Positions 7,206 to 15,527 of a stretch of 20,656 bases of DNA are shown piece after piece. Source of the DNA: CBDUXT01 sp965371245 (GTDB taxonomy: Bacteria; Planctomycetota; Phycisphaerae; UBA1845); assembly GCA_965371245.1 (NCBI GenBank), contig CBDUXT010000096.1:1-20656 (forward strand), given 5' to 3'. A program made the translations under genes and the position numbers. The notes under the pieces were generated by a model, which saw only the letters and a list, made by a program, of their open reading frames with translations, was not told the origin of the DNA and did not search any database. Within the stretch, counting starts at the first letter, position 1, and every line of letters starts with the position of its first letter.

Positions 7206-8330
7206 ATGGCATCAACTGTAACTGGGACGCTGGAACGAAACGCTAAATCAGGCGGTCGCCTTAGGCAGGCCAAATCGAATTACGCGTCCCGCAAGGACGA
7301 CGTGATCGTCACCAGCGATCTCTGCCAAGAGCTTGGCTTGCGTGGGGGCGAGACGCTCATCGCGTCCTGCGGTCCATCCAAGGGACGCCGCCCGCCGGCC
7401 GTGTCACGGTCGGCCGACGTGGAATCAATCAACGGCCTGTCCATCGACGAGCATCTCAAGCGGATTCCGTTTGAGGAGTTGACCGCGATCGATCCGCGCG
7501 AGCGGGTCCGTTTCGAGACCGAGGGCGGTCCGGTAGCGATGCGCGTGGTGGACCTCTTGACCCCGATTGGCCTCGGACAGCGCGGGCTGATTGTCGCCGC
7601 TCCACGAACAGGGAAGACCATCCTTCTCCAGCAGATGGCCGAGGGCGTCGCGAAGAACCACCCCGACGTCTATATGATGGTCCTGCTGATCGACGAGCGT
7701 CCGGAGGAAGTCACGGATATGCGACGGACGGTCCATGGCGAGGTGGTGGCCAGTTCCAACGACGAGGACATCGCCAGCCACGTTCGGATCGCCCGGCTGA
7801 TGATTGAAAAGGCCAAGCGCATGGTCGAGGCCGGCATGGACGTGTTTATCTTGCTCGATTCACTGACGCGCCTGGGACGGGCGTTCAACGTCAATACGCA
7901 GGGCAGCCGGCGGACCATGTCGGGCGGGCTCGACATTCGCGCCCTGACTGAGCCCAAGGCCATCTTCGGCGCCGCGCGTAACGTCGAGAATGGAGGCTCG
8001 CTGACGATCATCGCCTCGTGCCTGGTCGAAACGGGCAGCCGGATGGACGAGGTGATCTTCAACGAGTTCAAAGGCACCGGCAACATGGAGATCATGTTGA
8101 CACGATCGCTGGCCAACCGCCGCGTCTGGCCCGCGATCGACCTTCAGCAGTCCGGCACGCGCAAGGAAGAGTTGCTTTTGACCAAGGAGGCCCTGGAAGC
8201 GTCGTACCAGATTCGACGTAACCTGGGCGACAAAGACCCGGAGCAATCATTGCTCCTCTTGCTTGACGCGATGCAGAAACACCCTAGCAACGCGGCGTTC
8301 ATCCGAGGATTGGCGACAAACCGCCGCTGA
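7206..8330 (+). CDS. rho: Transcription termination factor Rho (short form)
   Basis: The protein has 374 residues from ATG 7206, with GGAGAGG 10 bases upstream. Rho is a hexameric RNA translocase that ends transcription. The ATPase core is well conserved: Walker A AAPRTGKT (131-138), DERPEEVTDM (163-172), Walker B FILLD (214-218), Q-loop region TQGSRRTMSGGLDIRAL (231-247), and R-loop GTGNMEIMLTR followed by RVWPAIDLQQSGTRKEELL. The N-terminus retains the end of the cold-shock-like OB domain (NYASRKDDVIV, then LGLRGGE). The helical N-terminal subdomain is absent, and the usual GFGFLR-type RNA-binding strand reads SGGRLRQ. This is much shorter than the 419-aa E. coli Rho. It is likely transcribed separately from rpsO, which follows after 217 bases. 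Confidence 0.97.
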   Translation: MASTVTGTLERNAKSGGRLRQAKSNYASRKDDVIVTSDLCQELGLRGGETLIASCGPSKGRRPPAVSRSADVESINGLSIDEHLKRIPFEELTAIDPRERVRFETEGGPVAMRVVDLLTPIGLGQRGLIVAAPRTGKTILLQQMAEGVAKNHPDVYMMVLLIDERPEEVTDMRRTVHGEVVASSNDEDIASHVRIARLMIEKAKRMVEAGMDVFILLDSLTRLGRAFNVNTQGSRRTMSGGLDIRALTEPKAIFGAARNVENGGSLTIIASCLVETGSRMDEVIFNEFKGTGNMEIMLTRSLANRRVWPAIDLQQSGTRKEELLLTKEALEASYQIRRNLGDKDPEQSLLLLLDAMQKHPSNAAFIRGLATNRR

Positions 8331-8403
8331 ACGCCCCGCACGCACGGCGCCGTGGATCCCCGGCCTCCCAGGCTCGGTGGGACCAGGCGAGCCGGATTGG
8401 GGC

Positions 8404-8432
8404 TTGCATTGTCTCGTGCGACAGCGTAGATT
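8404..8432 (+). promoter_or_regulatory. Candidate promoter upstream of rpsO
   Basis: TTGCAT (8404-8409) and TAGATT (8427-8432) are separated by 17 bases, each matching the sigma70 consensus at 4 of 6 positions. This would give an rpsO leader of about 110 nt, long enough for the autoregulation known for S15 in other bacteria. The prediction is weak. Confidence 0.3.
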
Positions 8433-8547
8433 CGCCCATCGGCATCAGGAGCGGTCGCCTGATATAAGCGTAAGTTGTTTATTTACAAGAACTTAGCGTC
8501 ATTCGGTCGGATGCGGATGACGGGGATAGGTTGGATAGAACTGTCGG

Positions 8548-8817
8548 ATGTCGATCACGGCCACTATGAAAACAGAAGTCATCGCCGACTACCGCACCCA
8601 CGAGCAGGATACCGGCTCGCCAGAGGTTCAGGTCGCGGTGCTCACTTCTCGCATTCGCGAACTCACCGAGCATCTCAAGAAAAACAAGAAGGACCATTCG
8701 GCCCGTCGCGGCCTCCTGAAGATGGTTGGGCGCCGCAGCAGTCTCCTGAAGTTCCTCACGCGGCTGGACCGCGCCCGGTATAAAGGGCTCATCGAACGGC
8801 TGGGGCTTCGCAAGTAA
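8548..8817 (+). CDS. rpsO: 30S ribosomal protein S15
   Basis: The protein has 89 residues, the usual S15 length. The family start MSITAxxKxEVI and the core motifs HEQDTGSPEVQVAVLTSRI, HLKKNKKDHSARRGLLKMV and RR-SSLLKFL-TRLDRARY are all present. S15 binds 16S rRNA early in assembly of the small-subunit platform. ATG 8548 is chosen from the family N-terminus; the ribosome binding site is poor (GGATAG 13 bases upstream), which fits a gene controlled through its leader. The position just before pnp matches the common rpsO-pnp order. Confidence 0.97.
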   Translation: MSITATMKTEVIADYRTHEQDTGSPEVQVAVLTSRIRELTEHLKKNKKDHSARRGLLKMVGRRSSLLKFLTRLDRARYKGLIERLGLRK

Positions 8818-9138
8818 CCAGCCGCGCAGCCAGCGTCGTCACATCGGATGTGCCGGACCTCCGCGAAAGCCCGGCCGGCATCGGCCCTTCTGACGACACC
8901 AGTTACGCACCGCCAACGCCCCACCGGCGGAATCCAGCGTCTGCACACGGCACATGCTTGGGCAAGACAGAGTCGGACACGTTGGCCAAACACAGGGAAT
9001 CCGCTTATGCCCGTTTGCGGTTCAGTCAAGGGCGTTGCCCTGCGGACAGATGCGGAATCGAAAAATTTTGTTGACGGCGCCGGGAGTTGTGCCCGGCATG
9101 ATATTGGCTTGTTGGAAAAAAAGAGACGGTAGAAGAAC
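8818..9138. other. rpsO-pnp spacer with leader hairpin
   Basis: No gene is seen in these 321 bases. Near its end there is an A/T block (AAAAATTTT, 9061-9069). It is followed by a 6-bp hairpin GCCGGG-agttgtg-CCCGGC at 9079-9097, about 40 bases before the pnp start. In other bacteria the rpsO-pnp spacer holds a terminator, a pnp promoter and an RNase III-cut stem used for PNPase autoregulation. This hairpin could play such a role, but no promoter with good spacing stands out. Confidence 0.45.
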
Positions 9139-11265
9139 ATGGCATACCACAGTGTTGAAAGAGAGATTGGCGGTCGTACGTTAAAGATCGAGACCGGGAA
9201 GTTGGCCAAGTTGGCCGCCGGGTCGGTCGTGGTTTCGTACGGCGACACGGTTATTTTGGCATCCATTGTGACGGGGGCGCCCCGACCGGGGATCGACTTT
9301 TTCCCCCTGACGGTCGACTACCGCGAGAAGACGTACGCGGCCGGTAAGTTTCCCGGGGGCTTCTTCAAGCGTGAGGCGCGCCCCACGCAAAAAGAGATCC
9401 TGACGATGCGGATGATCGACAGGCCGCTGCGCCCGCTGTTTCCCAAGACGTTCCGGGACGAGGTGCTGATCCAAACGATGGTGCTGGCCGCGGACCAGGA
9501 AAACGATCCGGACATCCCTGCGATGATCGGCGCGTCGGCCGCCCTGGCGGTCTCGCAGTTGCCGTTCGAGACGACGTCGGCGTCCTGCCGCGTCGGATAC
9601 GTCGATGACAAGTACGTCATCAACCCGACCTGCGCTCAGATGGAATACAGCACGATGGAGATGGTGCTCGCCGGCCATCGCGACGGCGTCAACATGATTG
9701 AGGTCGGCGCCATGGAGCTTTCCGAGGACGTCGTCGCCGGGGCCATCGCGTTCGGGCAAAAAGCGATTGTTGAAATTTGCGGAATGATCGACGAACTCCG
9801 CGAAAAAGCCGGCAAGCCGATCGAGTGGACACCGCCGCCGCCCCTGGACGATCTTGCCGCCGACATGCGCGGCAAGTACCGAGGACCGCTGCGCGAGGCC
9901 CGGGGAACTTCGGGCAAACAGAATCGCTACGATGCGGTCAAAGAAGTCTACGAGGCGGCTCGTGCCGAGCACTGTCCAGAGGACGTCGAGAAGCCGGAGC
10001 ACTCCTGGAACACGATTCGCGATCTGATGCAGGACATCGAGCAAGACGTCATCGCGGAAATGATCGTCAAAGACTCCAAGCGTTCCGACGGCCGAACGGC
10101 CGCGGATTTGCGAGAGATCGAGTGTGAAGTCCAGGTTCTTCCCTGCGTACACGGCTCGGCCATCTTCCAGCGCGGCGAGACGCAGTCGCTGTGTGTCATC
10201 ACGCTGGGAACGGGCCGCGATGAGCAGATCGTCGATGGAATCGGCGCCGAGTACAGTAAGAAGTTCATGCTGCACTACAACTTCCCGCCGCTTTGCGTCG
10301 GCGAGGTGCGCCGGCTCGGCGCGACCAGCCGCCGGGAGATTGGACACGGCAACCTGGCGGAAAAGGCGCTGGAGGCCGTGCTCCCCACTCCGGATGAGTT
10401 CCCCTACACGATCCGCCTGGTTTCCGAGATCATGGAGTCAAACGGATCCTCGTCGATGGCGTCGGTCTGTGGTGGGTGCCTCGCGTTGATGGACGCCGGC
10501 GTACCCATCAAGCAGCCCGTGGCGGGTATCTCCATCGGCCTGGCCGAGTTCGACGGACAGCGCAAGCTCCTGGTCGATATCCTCGGCGAAGAGGACCACT
10601 TCGGCCTGATGGACTTCAAGGTGGCCGGCACGCAGCGCGGTATCACCGCGGTTCAGTTGGACCTTAAGGGCCACTCGCTGTCGCAGGAACTCATCACCGA
10701 GACCCTCGCCCTGGCGAAAGATACGCGACTGAAGATCCTTCGCACGATGCTACAGACGCTCAAAGCACCGCGCTCCGACACGAGCCCGAACGCGCCGCGA
10801 ATCCTGCGAATCAAGATCTCTCCGGACAAAATCGGTAAGGTCATCGGCCCGGGCGGCAAGTTCATCAAGTCCATTGAGGCCGAGACCGGTGCGACGGTCG
10901 AGATCGATAACGACGGCACCATCCTGGTCGCCTCGGTCGATCTGGACAGCGCCAAGCGTGCCATCGAGATGATCGAGTCGGTGACCGAGGAAGTGAAGAT
11001 CGGCAAGATCTACACGGGTCGCGTCAGCGGGGTCAAAGACTTCGGCGCCTTCGTCGAAGTCGTCCCCGGACAGGACGGGCTGTGCCACATCAGCGAACTC
11101 GATAGCGGATACGTCAAGTCGGTCAACGACGTGGTGAAGATCGGTGATATCGTTCGAGTCAAGGTCCTGTCCATCGACGACCAGGGGCGAATCAAGCTGT
11201 CGCGCAAGGCCGCCGAGGCCGAGTCCGACGGCGTGCCCGAGCCTGCGGAGGCGGGCGCGAACTAG
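9139..11265 (+). CDS. pnp: Polyribonucleotide nucleotidyltransferase (PNPase)
   Basis: The protein has 708 residues, normal for the family. PNPase degrades RNA 3'-to-5' using phosphate and forms a trimer. Order of domains: first RNase PH fold (about 10-140, with RPLRPLFP), alpha-helical linker (about 235-310), second RNase PH fold (about 315-545, with the catalytic segment GEEDHFGLMDFK), KH domain (VIGPGGKFIKSI near 566-577), and S1 domain (GRVSGVKDFGAFVEV from about 628). D486 and D492, the E. coli metal-binding aspartates, fall at the same residue numbers. The residue between them, usually Asp in GDMDFK, is Leu here. The acidic tail is short. ATG 9139 is preceded by GGTAGAAG. Confidence 0.98.
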   Translation: MAYHSVEREIGGRTLKIETGKLAKLAAGSVVVSYGDTVILASIVTGAPRPGIDFFPLTVDYREKTYAAGKFPGGFFKREARPTQKEILTMRMIDRPLRPLFPKTFRDEVLIQTMVLAADQENDPDIPAMIGASAALAVSQLPFETTSASCRVGYVDDKYVINPTCAQMEYSTMEMVLAGHRDGVNMIEVGAMELSEDVVAGAIAFGQKAIVEICGMIDELREKAGKPIEWTPPPPLDDLAADMRGKYRGPLREARGTSGKQNRYDAVKEVYEAARAEHCPEDVEKPEHSWNTIRDLMQDIEQDVIAEMIVKDSKRSDGRTAADLREIECEVQVLPCVHGSAIFQRGETQSLCVITLGTGRDEQIVDGIGAEYSKKFMLHYNFPPLCVGEVRRLGATSRREIGHGNLAEKALEAVLPTPDEFPYTIRLVSEIMESNGSSSMASVCGGCLALMDAGVPIKQPVAGISIGLAEFDGQRKLLVDILGEEDHFGLMDFKVAGTQRGITAVQLDLKGHSLSQELITETLALAKDTRLKILRTMLQTLKAPRSDTSPNAPRILRIKISPDKIGKVIGPGGKFIKSIEAETGATVEIDNDGTILVASVDLDSAKRAIEMIESVTEEVKIGKIYTGRVSGVKDFGAFVEVVPGQDGLCHISELDSGYVKSVNDVVKIGDIVRVKVLSIDDQGRIKLSRKAAEAESDGVPEPAEAGAN

Positions 11266-11292
11266 CAGCGCGTCGTACAAACTTTACGAATA

Positions 11293-11352
11293 CCTGAGCC
11301 GCATGCTTTAGCTTGCGCGGACGTCCGCGCGGGCTAAAGCCCGCGGCTCAGG
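11293..11352. repeat. Long inverted repeat (paired REP-like elements)
   Basis: Arms at 11293-11321 and 11324-11352 are 29 bases each and match at 25 positions, around a 2-base centre (CG). Each arm contains its own small hairpin (GGGC-TTTA-GCCC type on the right arm). The arm sequence CCGCGGGC...GCCCGCGG is that of the other REP-like copies. It lies 28 bases after the pnp stop and may protect or terminate the pnp transcript. Its right end touches the AGGGG ribosome binding site of the kinase gene. Confidence 0.85.
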
Positions 11353-11360
11353 GGCGACGC

Positions 11361-12203
11361 ATGGTCGCGCCCTGTATAAAACGCTGGCTGGAAGACCGCG
11401 CTACAACTTGTTCAACCGCCTGCCGACCGATCGTGGAACCTGCAAACGACACCGACGGCCCACTCGAGCCAGGCACCAACGAACCGCGCCGGATTGTGGC
11501 CGAGATGGCCGAGCTGGTCGGCGGGCTCGCCCACGAGCTGCGCAACCCTCTTTCCATCATGATGGTCAACCTCAAGCTCCTCGCCGAAGATCTGGAGGAC
11601 ATACAAATCCATCCGGAGGATGCCCGGCGGCGCGGGCTGCACAAGGTGCAGGCCCTGCAGCATGAAGCCAAGCGGCTTCAGAGGCTCTTCGACCAGTTCC
11701 TGCACCTGACCGACCCCTACTACCTTGATCCCGTGCCGTCGGACCTCAACGAGATCGTGCGCAGTCTGGTCGAGTTCTTCGAGGGGTCGGCGGAAGGCGA
11801 GGATATCGAAGTCCAGTTTACCCCGGCCGATGCTCCGCTCATGTGCCGCGTCGATGAGCAACGTATCCGGCAGGGATTGCTCAACATCCTCATCAACGCC
11901 CAACAGGCCATGCCGGATGGTGGTGTCCTCGGCATCCGAACGACTTGCGAGGCGGATGGGGCCGTGGTCGCCATCTCCGACACGGGACCGGGCATTGCGC
12001 CCGAGGATCGTGAACGCATCCTCCGACCGTTCTACTCGACAAAGGCACATGGCAGCGGGCTGGGGCTGTCCATCACTCAGCGAATCATACGCGAACACGG
12101 GGGCACCTTGACGCTGGAAAGCATGCTGGGCGAAGGGACCACCTTCTTGGTTTGGCTCCCCTTCTGCGACCCGGTGGAGGACTCTGCCGCGCGTAAGCGC
12201 TGA
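11361..12203 (+). CDS. Soluble sensor histidine kinase, NtrB-like
   Basis: The protein has 280 residues from ATG 11361, with AGGGG 6 bases upstream. An alternative GTG at 11433 lacks a site. The HisKA dimerisation helix has phosphoacceptor H58 in GGLAHELRNPLS. The HATPase domain has N-box NILINAQQAM (175-184), G1 DTGPGI (207-212), F-box FYSTK (224-228) and G2 GSGLGL (231-236). Only about 45 residues precede the H-box. There is no PAS, GAF or membrane segment, so the signal input is probably a partner protein or the cytoplasm. The response regulator follows after 32 bases and is the likely phosphotransfer partner. This resembles NtrB/NtrC or PilS/PilR-type control. Confidence 0.92.
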   Translation: MVAPCIKRWLEDRATTCSTACRPIVEPANDTDGPLEPGTNEPRRIVAEMAELVGGLAHELRNPLSIMMVNLKLLAEDLEDIQIHPEDARRRGLHKVQALQHEAKRLQRLFDQFLHLTDPYYLDPVPSDLNEIVRSLVEFFEGSAEGEDIEVQFTPADAPLMCRVDEQRIRQGLLNILINAQQAMPDGGVLGIRTTCEADGAVVAISDTGPGIAPEDRERILRPFYSTKAHGSGLGLSITQRIIREHGGTLTLESMLGEGTTFLVWLPFCDPVEDSAARKR

Positions 12204-12235
12204 CGCGATCGCCGTTACAAGCTAAGATAGGGTGT

Positions 12236-13612
12236 ATGAGCGACACGGCGTTTGTACTGATCGTCGAGGATGAGGCCGCCCACGGCGAGGCGATCGCCGA
12301 GGCGTTCGCACGCTCCCGGTTTGCGTGCAACGTCGTCGAGACCGGCGACGCCGCGATCGAGAGCATCCGTCAACGCCCGCCCGACGTGGTCGTGACCGAC
12401 TACAAGCTCGGCGGCAAGGTCACGGGGATGGACGTGCTTCGCGAAGCCAAGCGCGCCTGCCCCGAGACCGAGGTGATTCTCATCACGGCCTACGGCAGTG
12501 AGGCGCTGGCACGCGAGGCGCTCAGCCAGGACAACAAGGACCACGCCTACGACTATCTGATCAAACCCATCGATATCGACGTGCTCCGTGACAAGGTCAG
12601 CCGGGCGGCCAAGCAAGCGCAGGCGGCGCGCGAGGCTCGGCTGCTTCGCAAGCAGGTCGATCAAGCCTTCACCTTTTGCGGCATTATCGGCAGCTCCGAG
12701 GCCATCAAAAAAGAACTCAAGCGCCTCAGGAAGATCGCGCGAAGCAAGAGCACGGTTTTGATCGTCGGTGAGACCGGCACCGGCAAGGAGCTGTTCGCTC
12801 AGGCGATCCATGAGAACTCGCCGCGCGCCGGCAAGCCGTTCAAGGTGCTCAACTGCGCCGCCGTCAGCGAAACGCTTCTGGAGAGCGAACTGTTCGGCCA
12901 CGCCAAGGGCGCTTTCACGGGCGCGGTGGTGGATCGCAAGGGGTTGATTCTTTCCGCGGACAAGGGCACCGTGTTTCTGGATGAAATCGGCGACATGCCG
13001 GTGAAGATGCAGGCCAAGCTCCTCCGGACGCTGGAGACCGGAGAGGTCTTGCCGGTTGGCACGAACGATACGATCTACGCCGATGTTCGCTTCGTGGCGG
13101 CCACGAACCGCGACCTTTCCGAATTGGTTCGTCGGGGTGAGTTCCGCGAGGACCTCTTCTACCGCGTCCACGCCCATGGCGCGATCCGTATTCCGCCGCT
13201 CCGCCAGCGCCGCGAGGACATTCCCGTGCTGGTGCAACGCTTCCTCGAGCAGGGGAACGCGGAACAGGACACGAGCATCGACGGCGTGACGCCCGAGGTG
13301 ATGCGCAAGTTGGTGAACCACAATTGGCCGGGGAATGTACGCGAGTTGCGGAACGTCATCTTCCGCATGTGCCTGGAGGCCGAAGGTCCGGTGGTGGGGG
13401 TCGAGGATTTACCCGCCCCGCTGCGCAACTCGACGGACATCGTTCTGGCCGGCCCCCCAAGCATGGGCGGGATGACCATGGCCGACGTCGAAAAGCTGCA
13501 CATCATGAACACACTTCGCCTCTTCGGGGGCAATCGCGAGAAGTCGGCGAAGGCGCTGGGGATCGGCGCCCGGACGCTGTACCGCAAGCTCCGCGACTAC
13601 GGCCTGCGATAG
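12236..13612 (+). CDS. Sigma54-dependent response regulator, NtrC family
   Basis: The protein has 458 residues with the three-domain NtrC plan. The receiver domain has acidic pocket E11-D12, phosphoacceptor D55 and K110. The AAA+ domain has Walker A GETGTGKE (178-185), GAFTGA (225-230) that contacts sigma54, Walker B VFLDE (246-250), and the arginine-finger region FREDLFYR (303-310). A C-terminal Fis-type helix-turn-helix is at about 432-456. It should activate RpoN promoters when phosphorylated by the upstream kinase. Target genes cannot be told; no clear -24/-12 site was seen next to the pair. Its stop faces the convergent gene's stop 17 bases away. Confidence 0.95.
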   Translation: MSDTAFVLIVEDEAAHGEAIAEAFARSRFACNVVETGDAAIESIRQRPPDVVVTDYKLGGKVTGMDVLREAKRACPETEVILITAYGSEALAREALSQDNKDHAYDYLIKPIDIDVLRDKVSRAAKQAQAAREARLLRKQVDQAFTFCGIIGSSEAIKKELKRLRKIARSKSTVLIVGETGTGKELFAQAIHENSPRAGKPFKVLNCAAVSETLLESELFGHAKGAFTGAVVDRKGLILSADKGTVFLDEIGDMPVKMQAKLLRTLETGEVLPVGTNDTIYADVRFVAATNRDLSELVRRGEFREDLFYRVHAHGAIRIPPLRQRREDIPVLVQRFLEQGNAEQDTSIDGVTPEVMRKLVNHNWPGNVRELRNVIFRMCLEAEGPVVGVEDLPAPLRNSTDIVLAGPPSMGGMTMADVEKLHIMNTLRLFGGNREKSAKALGIGARTLYRKLRDYGLR

Positions 13613-13628
13613 GACATGCGCCGGGGGA

Positions 13629-14279
13629 TCAGCCCTCCGGCTTCCGCAAGGCAAGCGGCGGCTGAAGAACTTCACTGAGCACGACAGCGCGGCGAAGGGA
13701 ACTCCGCGTGGGTTTCGCCAGGAACTCCCCTTCCCTCACAACGCGCTTCTTTGACGCCGTCGGTGCCGTACTAGGCTCCAGATGGCCGAGGTGTTCCTCG
13801 ACAACCTGTTCAATCTGGTCGTCCCGCAACTCAATGACCGAGTCGATATGGCCAAGGTGTTCCTTGAGGGTCGGCACAAGATGCCCAAGGCGGTCCTCCG
13901 TCCGTAGCGCCGCTCTCTTGGGTTCGGCCGTCCGAGGAGTCGGCCTCGGACGTTGCGTCGCCGGCCGAGGCTTCGGACGAGCCGGTGGGCGTGGTCGGCT
14001 CAGCGCGGGTTGGTGCGGCAATGTGACCGGACGCGCCTGAGGCGCCCGCGCGACGGGAGGCGTAGGCGCGACCGGGGATCGACCGGCGGGGCGCGGCATG
14101 GCGGAATCGCCGGTCGATCGAGCGCGACCCGTGGGGGATGCCGAATCCTTCGGGCCAAAGTGCTCGATCAACGCTTTGGTGATCGGTTTGAGGAGGGATC
14201 CGCCGATCACCAGGAGCACCACAATGCCCTGAATCCATCCCTCCAGGTTACTGCCTTGTGCCAGAATGGTGTCAGTCAT
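13629..14279 (-). CDS. Small membrane-anchored proline-rich protein, unknown function
   Basis: The protein has 216 residues. One predicted membrane segment is at about 15-30 (GWIQGIVVLLVIGGSLL). A long Pro/Arg/Ala-rich, probably disordered linker runs from about 45 to 125. A C-terminal part carries repeated LGHL/I motifs (LGHLVP, EHLGHID, EEHLGHLEP). I recognise no family. It lies 113 bases after floA on the same strand, last in the FloA-NfeD block, so it may share that transcript and act at the same membrane site; this is an inference. The ribosome binding site is weak. Base composition matches its neighbours. Confidence 0.7.
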   Translation of the reverse strand: MTDTILAQGSNLEGWIQGIVVLLVIGGSLLKPITKALIEHFGPKDSASPTGRARSTGDSAMPRPAGRSPVAPTPPVARAPQARPVTLPHQPALSRPRPPARPKPRPATQRPRPTPRTAEPKRAALRTEDRLGHLVPTLKEHLGHIDSVIELRDDQIEQVVEEHLGHLEPSTAPTASKKRVVREGEFLAKPTRSSLRRAVVLSEVLQPPLALRKPEG

Positions 14280-14392
14280 GGGTCCGTTGCCCTATCCAAG
14301 TTCACCGCGCCGGGTTAGCGGGCCGGGCTCGCGTCCGCCGACGCTCTCTTACCGACCCGCGACCCATACCCGACCTACCTCTCGTTCCACGC

Positions 14393-15442
14393 CTACGTCT
14401 TCGGTTCCGTCGAGCCGTCGTCGCGGCCGATGGCGTCACGCATGCCGGTGTCGGCCTGGATGTTCTTCATGCGGTAGTAGTCCATGATGCCCATGTTGCC
14501 GCTGCGGAAGGCCTCGGCCATCGCCAGAGGAACCTCGGCCTCGGCGAGCACGACCTTGGCCCTGTTCAGCTCGACCTCGGCTCGGTTTTCCGCGGCCTGG
14601 GCGATGGCCATGGCGCGGCGCTTTTCCGCCTCGGCCTGAAAGCGGCGCTTGTCCGCCTCGGCCTGGTCGGCTTGAAGCTTGGCACCGATGTTTTGTCCGA
14701 CGTCGATGTCGGCGATATCGATCGAGAGAATCTCGAATGCGGTTCCGGCATCGAGCCCGCGGGCGAGGACGGCCTTGCTGATCTTGTCGGGGTTTTCCAG
14801 AACCTCTTTGTGCGACCCGGCCGATCCAATGGCGCTGACGATGCCCTCTCCCACGCGCGCCACCACCGTTTCTTCCGTGGCGCCACCGATCAGTTGGGCG
14901 AGGTTGGTGCGCACCGTCACGCGGGCACGAGCCCGAAGCTGAACGCCATCCTTCGCTACCGCGTCGATCGACTGCTTGCCGAGGTCGGGGTTCGGCACGT
15001 CGATCACCTTGGGGTTCACGCTCGTGTTAACGGCATCGACGATGTCCCGCCCCGCCAGATCGATCGCGCAGCCCTTCTTCCAGTCCAGATCGATGGAGGC
15101 CCGGTTCGCCGAAATCATAGCCCGTGACACGTTTGTCAGACGCCCGCCGGCAAGGAAGTGGCTCTCGAGATCATTGGCCGAGATATCATGGATGCCGGCC
15201 TTGACCAACTGAATCCTCGCCAGCACAACCAGATGCGGATCGACCTTTCGCAGACGCATCCCGATCAAATCGAACAGGCTGACGTCGGCGTTGCTCATGT
15301 AGGCCTGCAACCACAGGCGGAAAAACTGCGCGATCACCAGGACGATGACCAGCAGGACGATCCCGATGACGATGCCGATGACCCAACCGTAATCGATGCC
15401 CCCCTGAGCGAGTGTAGTAAGACCGTCCATGTTTGGAATCAT
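14393..15442 (-). CDS. floA: Flotillin-like protein FloA
   Basis: The protein has 349 residues, close to the FloA/UPF0365 family length of about 330. An N-terminal hydrophobic anchor is at about 19-42 (VIGIVIGIVLLVIVLVIAQF). The SPFH-type middle follows (NADVSLFDLIGMRLRKVDPH, ISANDLESHFLAGG). Then comes an Ala/Glu-rich helical stretch at about 255-315 (ADQAEADKRRFQAEAEKRR) that forms flotillin oligomers. FloA organises membrane microdomains and membrane fluidity. ATG 15442 has AAAGG 8 bases upstream; Met5 is an alternative. It sits directly downstream of two NfeD genes, the usual partners of flotillins. Confidence 0.95.
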   Translation of the reverse strand: MIPNMDGLTTLAQGGIDYGWVIGIVIGIVLLVIVLVIAQFFRLWLQAYMSNADVSLFDLIGMRLRKVDPHLVVLARIQLVKAGIHDISANDLESHFLAGGRLTNVSRAMISANRASIDLDWKKGCAIDLAGRDIVDAVNTSVNPKVIDVPNPDLGKQSIDAVAKDGVQLRARARVTVRTNLAQLIGGATEETVVARVGEGIVSAIGSAGSHKEVLENPDKISKAVLARGLDAGTAFEILSIDIADIDVGQNIGAKLQADQAEADKRRFQAEAEKRRAMAIAQAAENRAEVELNRAKVVLAEAEVPLAMAEAFRSGNMGIMDYYRMKNIQADTGMRDAIGRDDGSTEPKT

Positions 15443-15527
15443 CGTTAAAGCCTTTCATTGAGCGCGGGTTTCAAGACCGGTCCCGGCCCGTCGATAACCA
15501 AGGGTCGGCACTCGGCCGTCCCATCCC

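Noticed and set aside
9071..9104. TTGACG...TGATAT as a pnp promoter
   Set aside because: The spacer is 22 bases and contains a hairpin, too long for a standard sigma70 promoter.
9181..10347. A 388-codon open frame on the minus strand opposite pnp
   Set aside because: It lies wholly inside a certain gene, and its Arg/Asp/His-rich translation has no domain. It is a shadow of high-GC codon use.
11313..11360. TTG 11313 as the start of the histidine kinase
   Set aside because: It lies inside the inverted repeat and would translate repeat sequence; ATG 11361 has a ribosome binding site.
12215..13321. A 368-codon open frame on the minus strand opposite the response regulator
   Set aside because: The response regulator has full domain support on the other strand; the antisense translation shows only Leu/Ala/Asp-rich low-information sequence.
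14258..15127. A 289-codon open frame on the + strand opposite floA
   Set aside because: FloA is clearly encoded on the minus strand and the + translation resembles no protein family.
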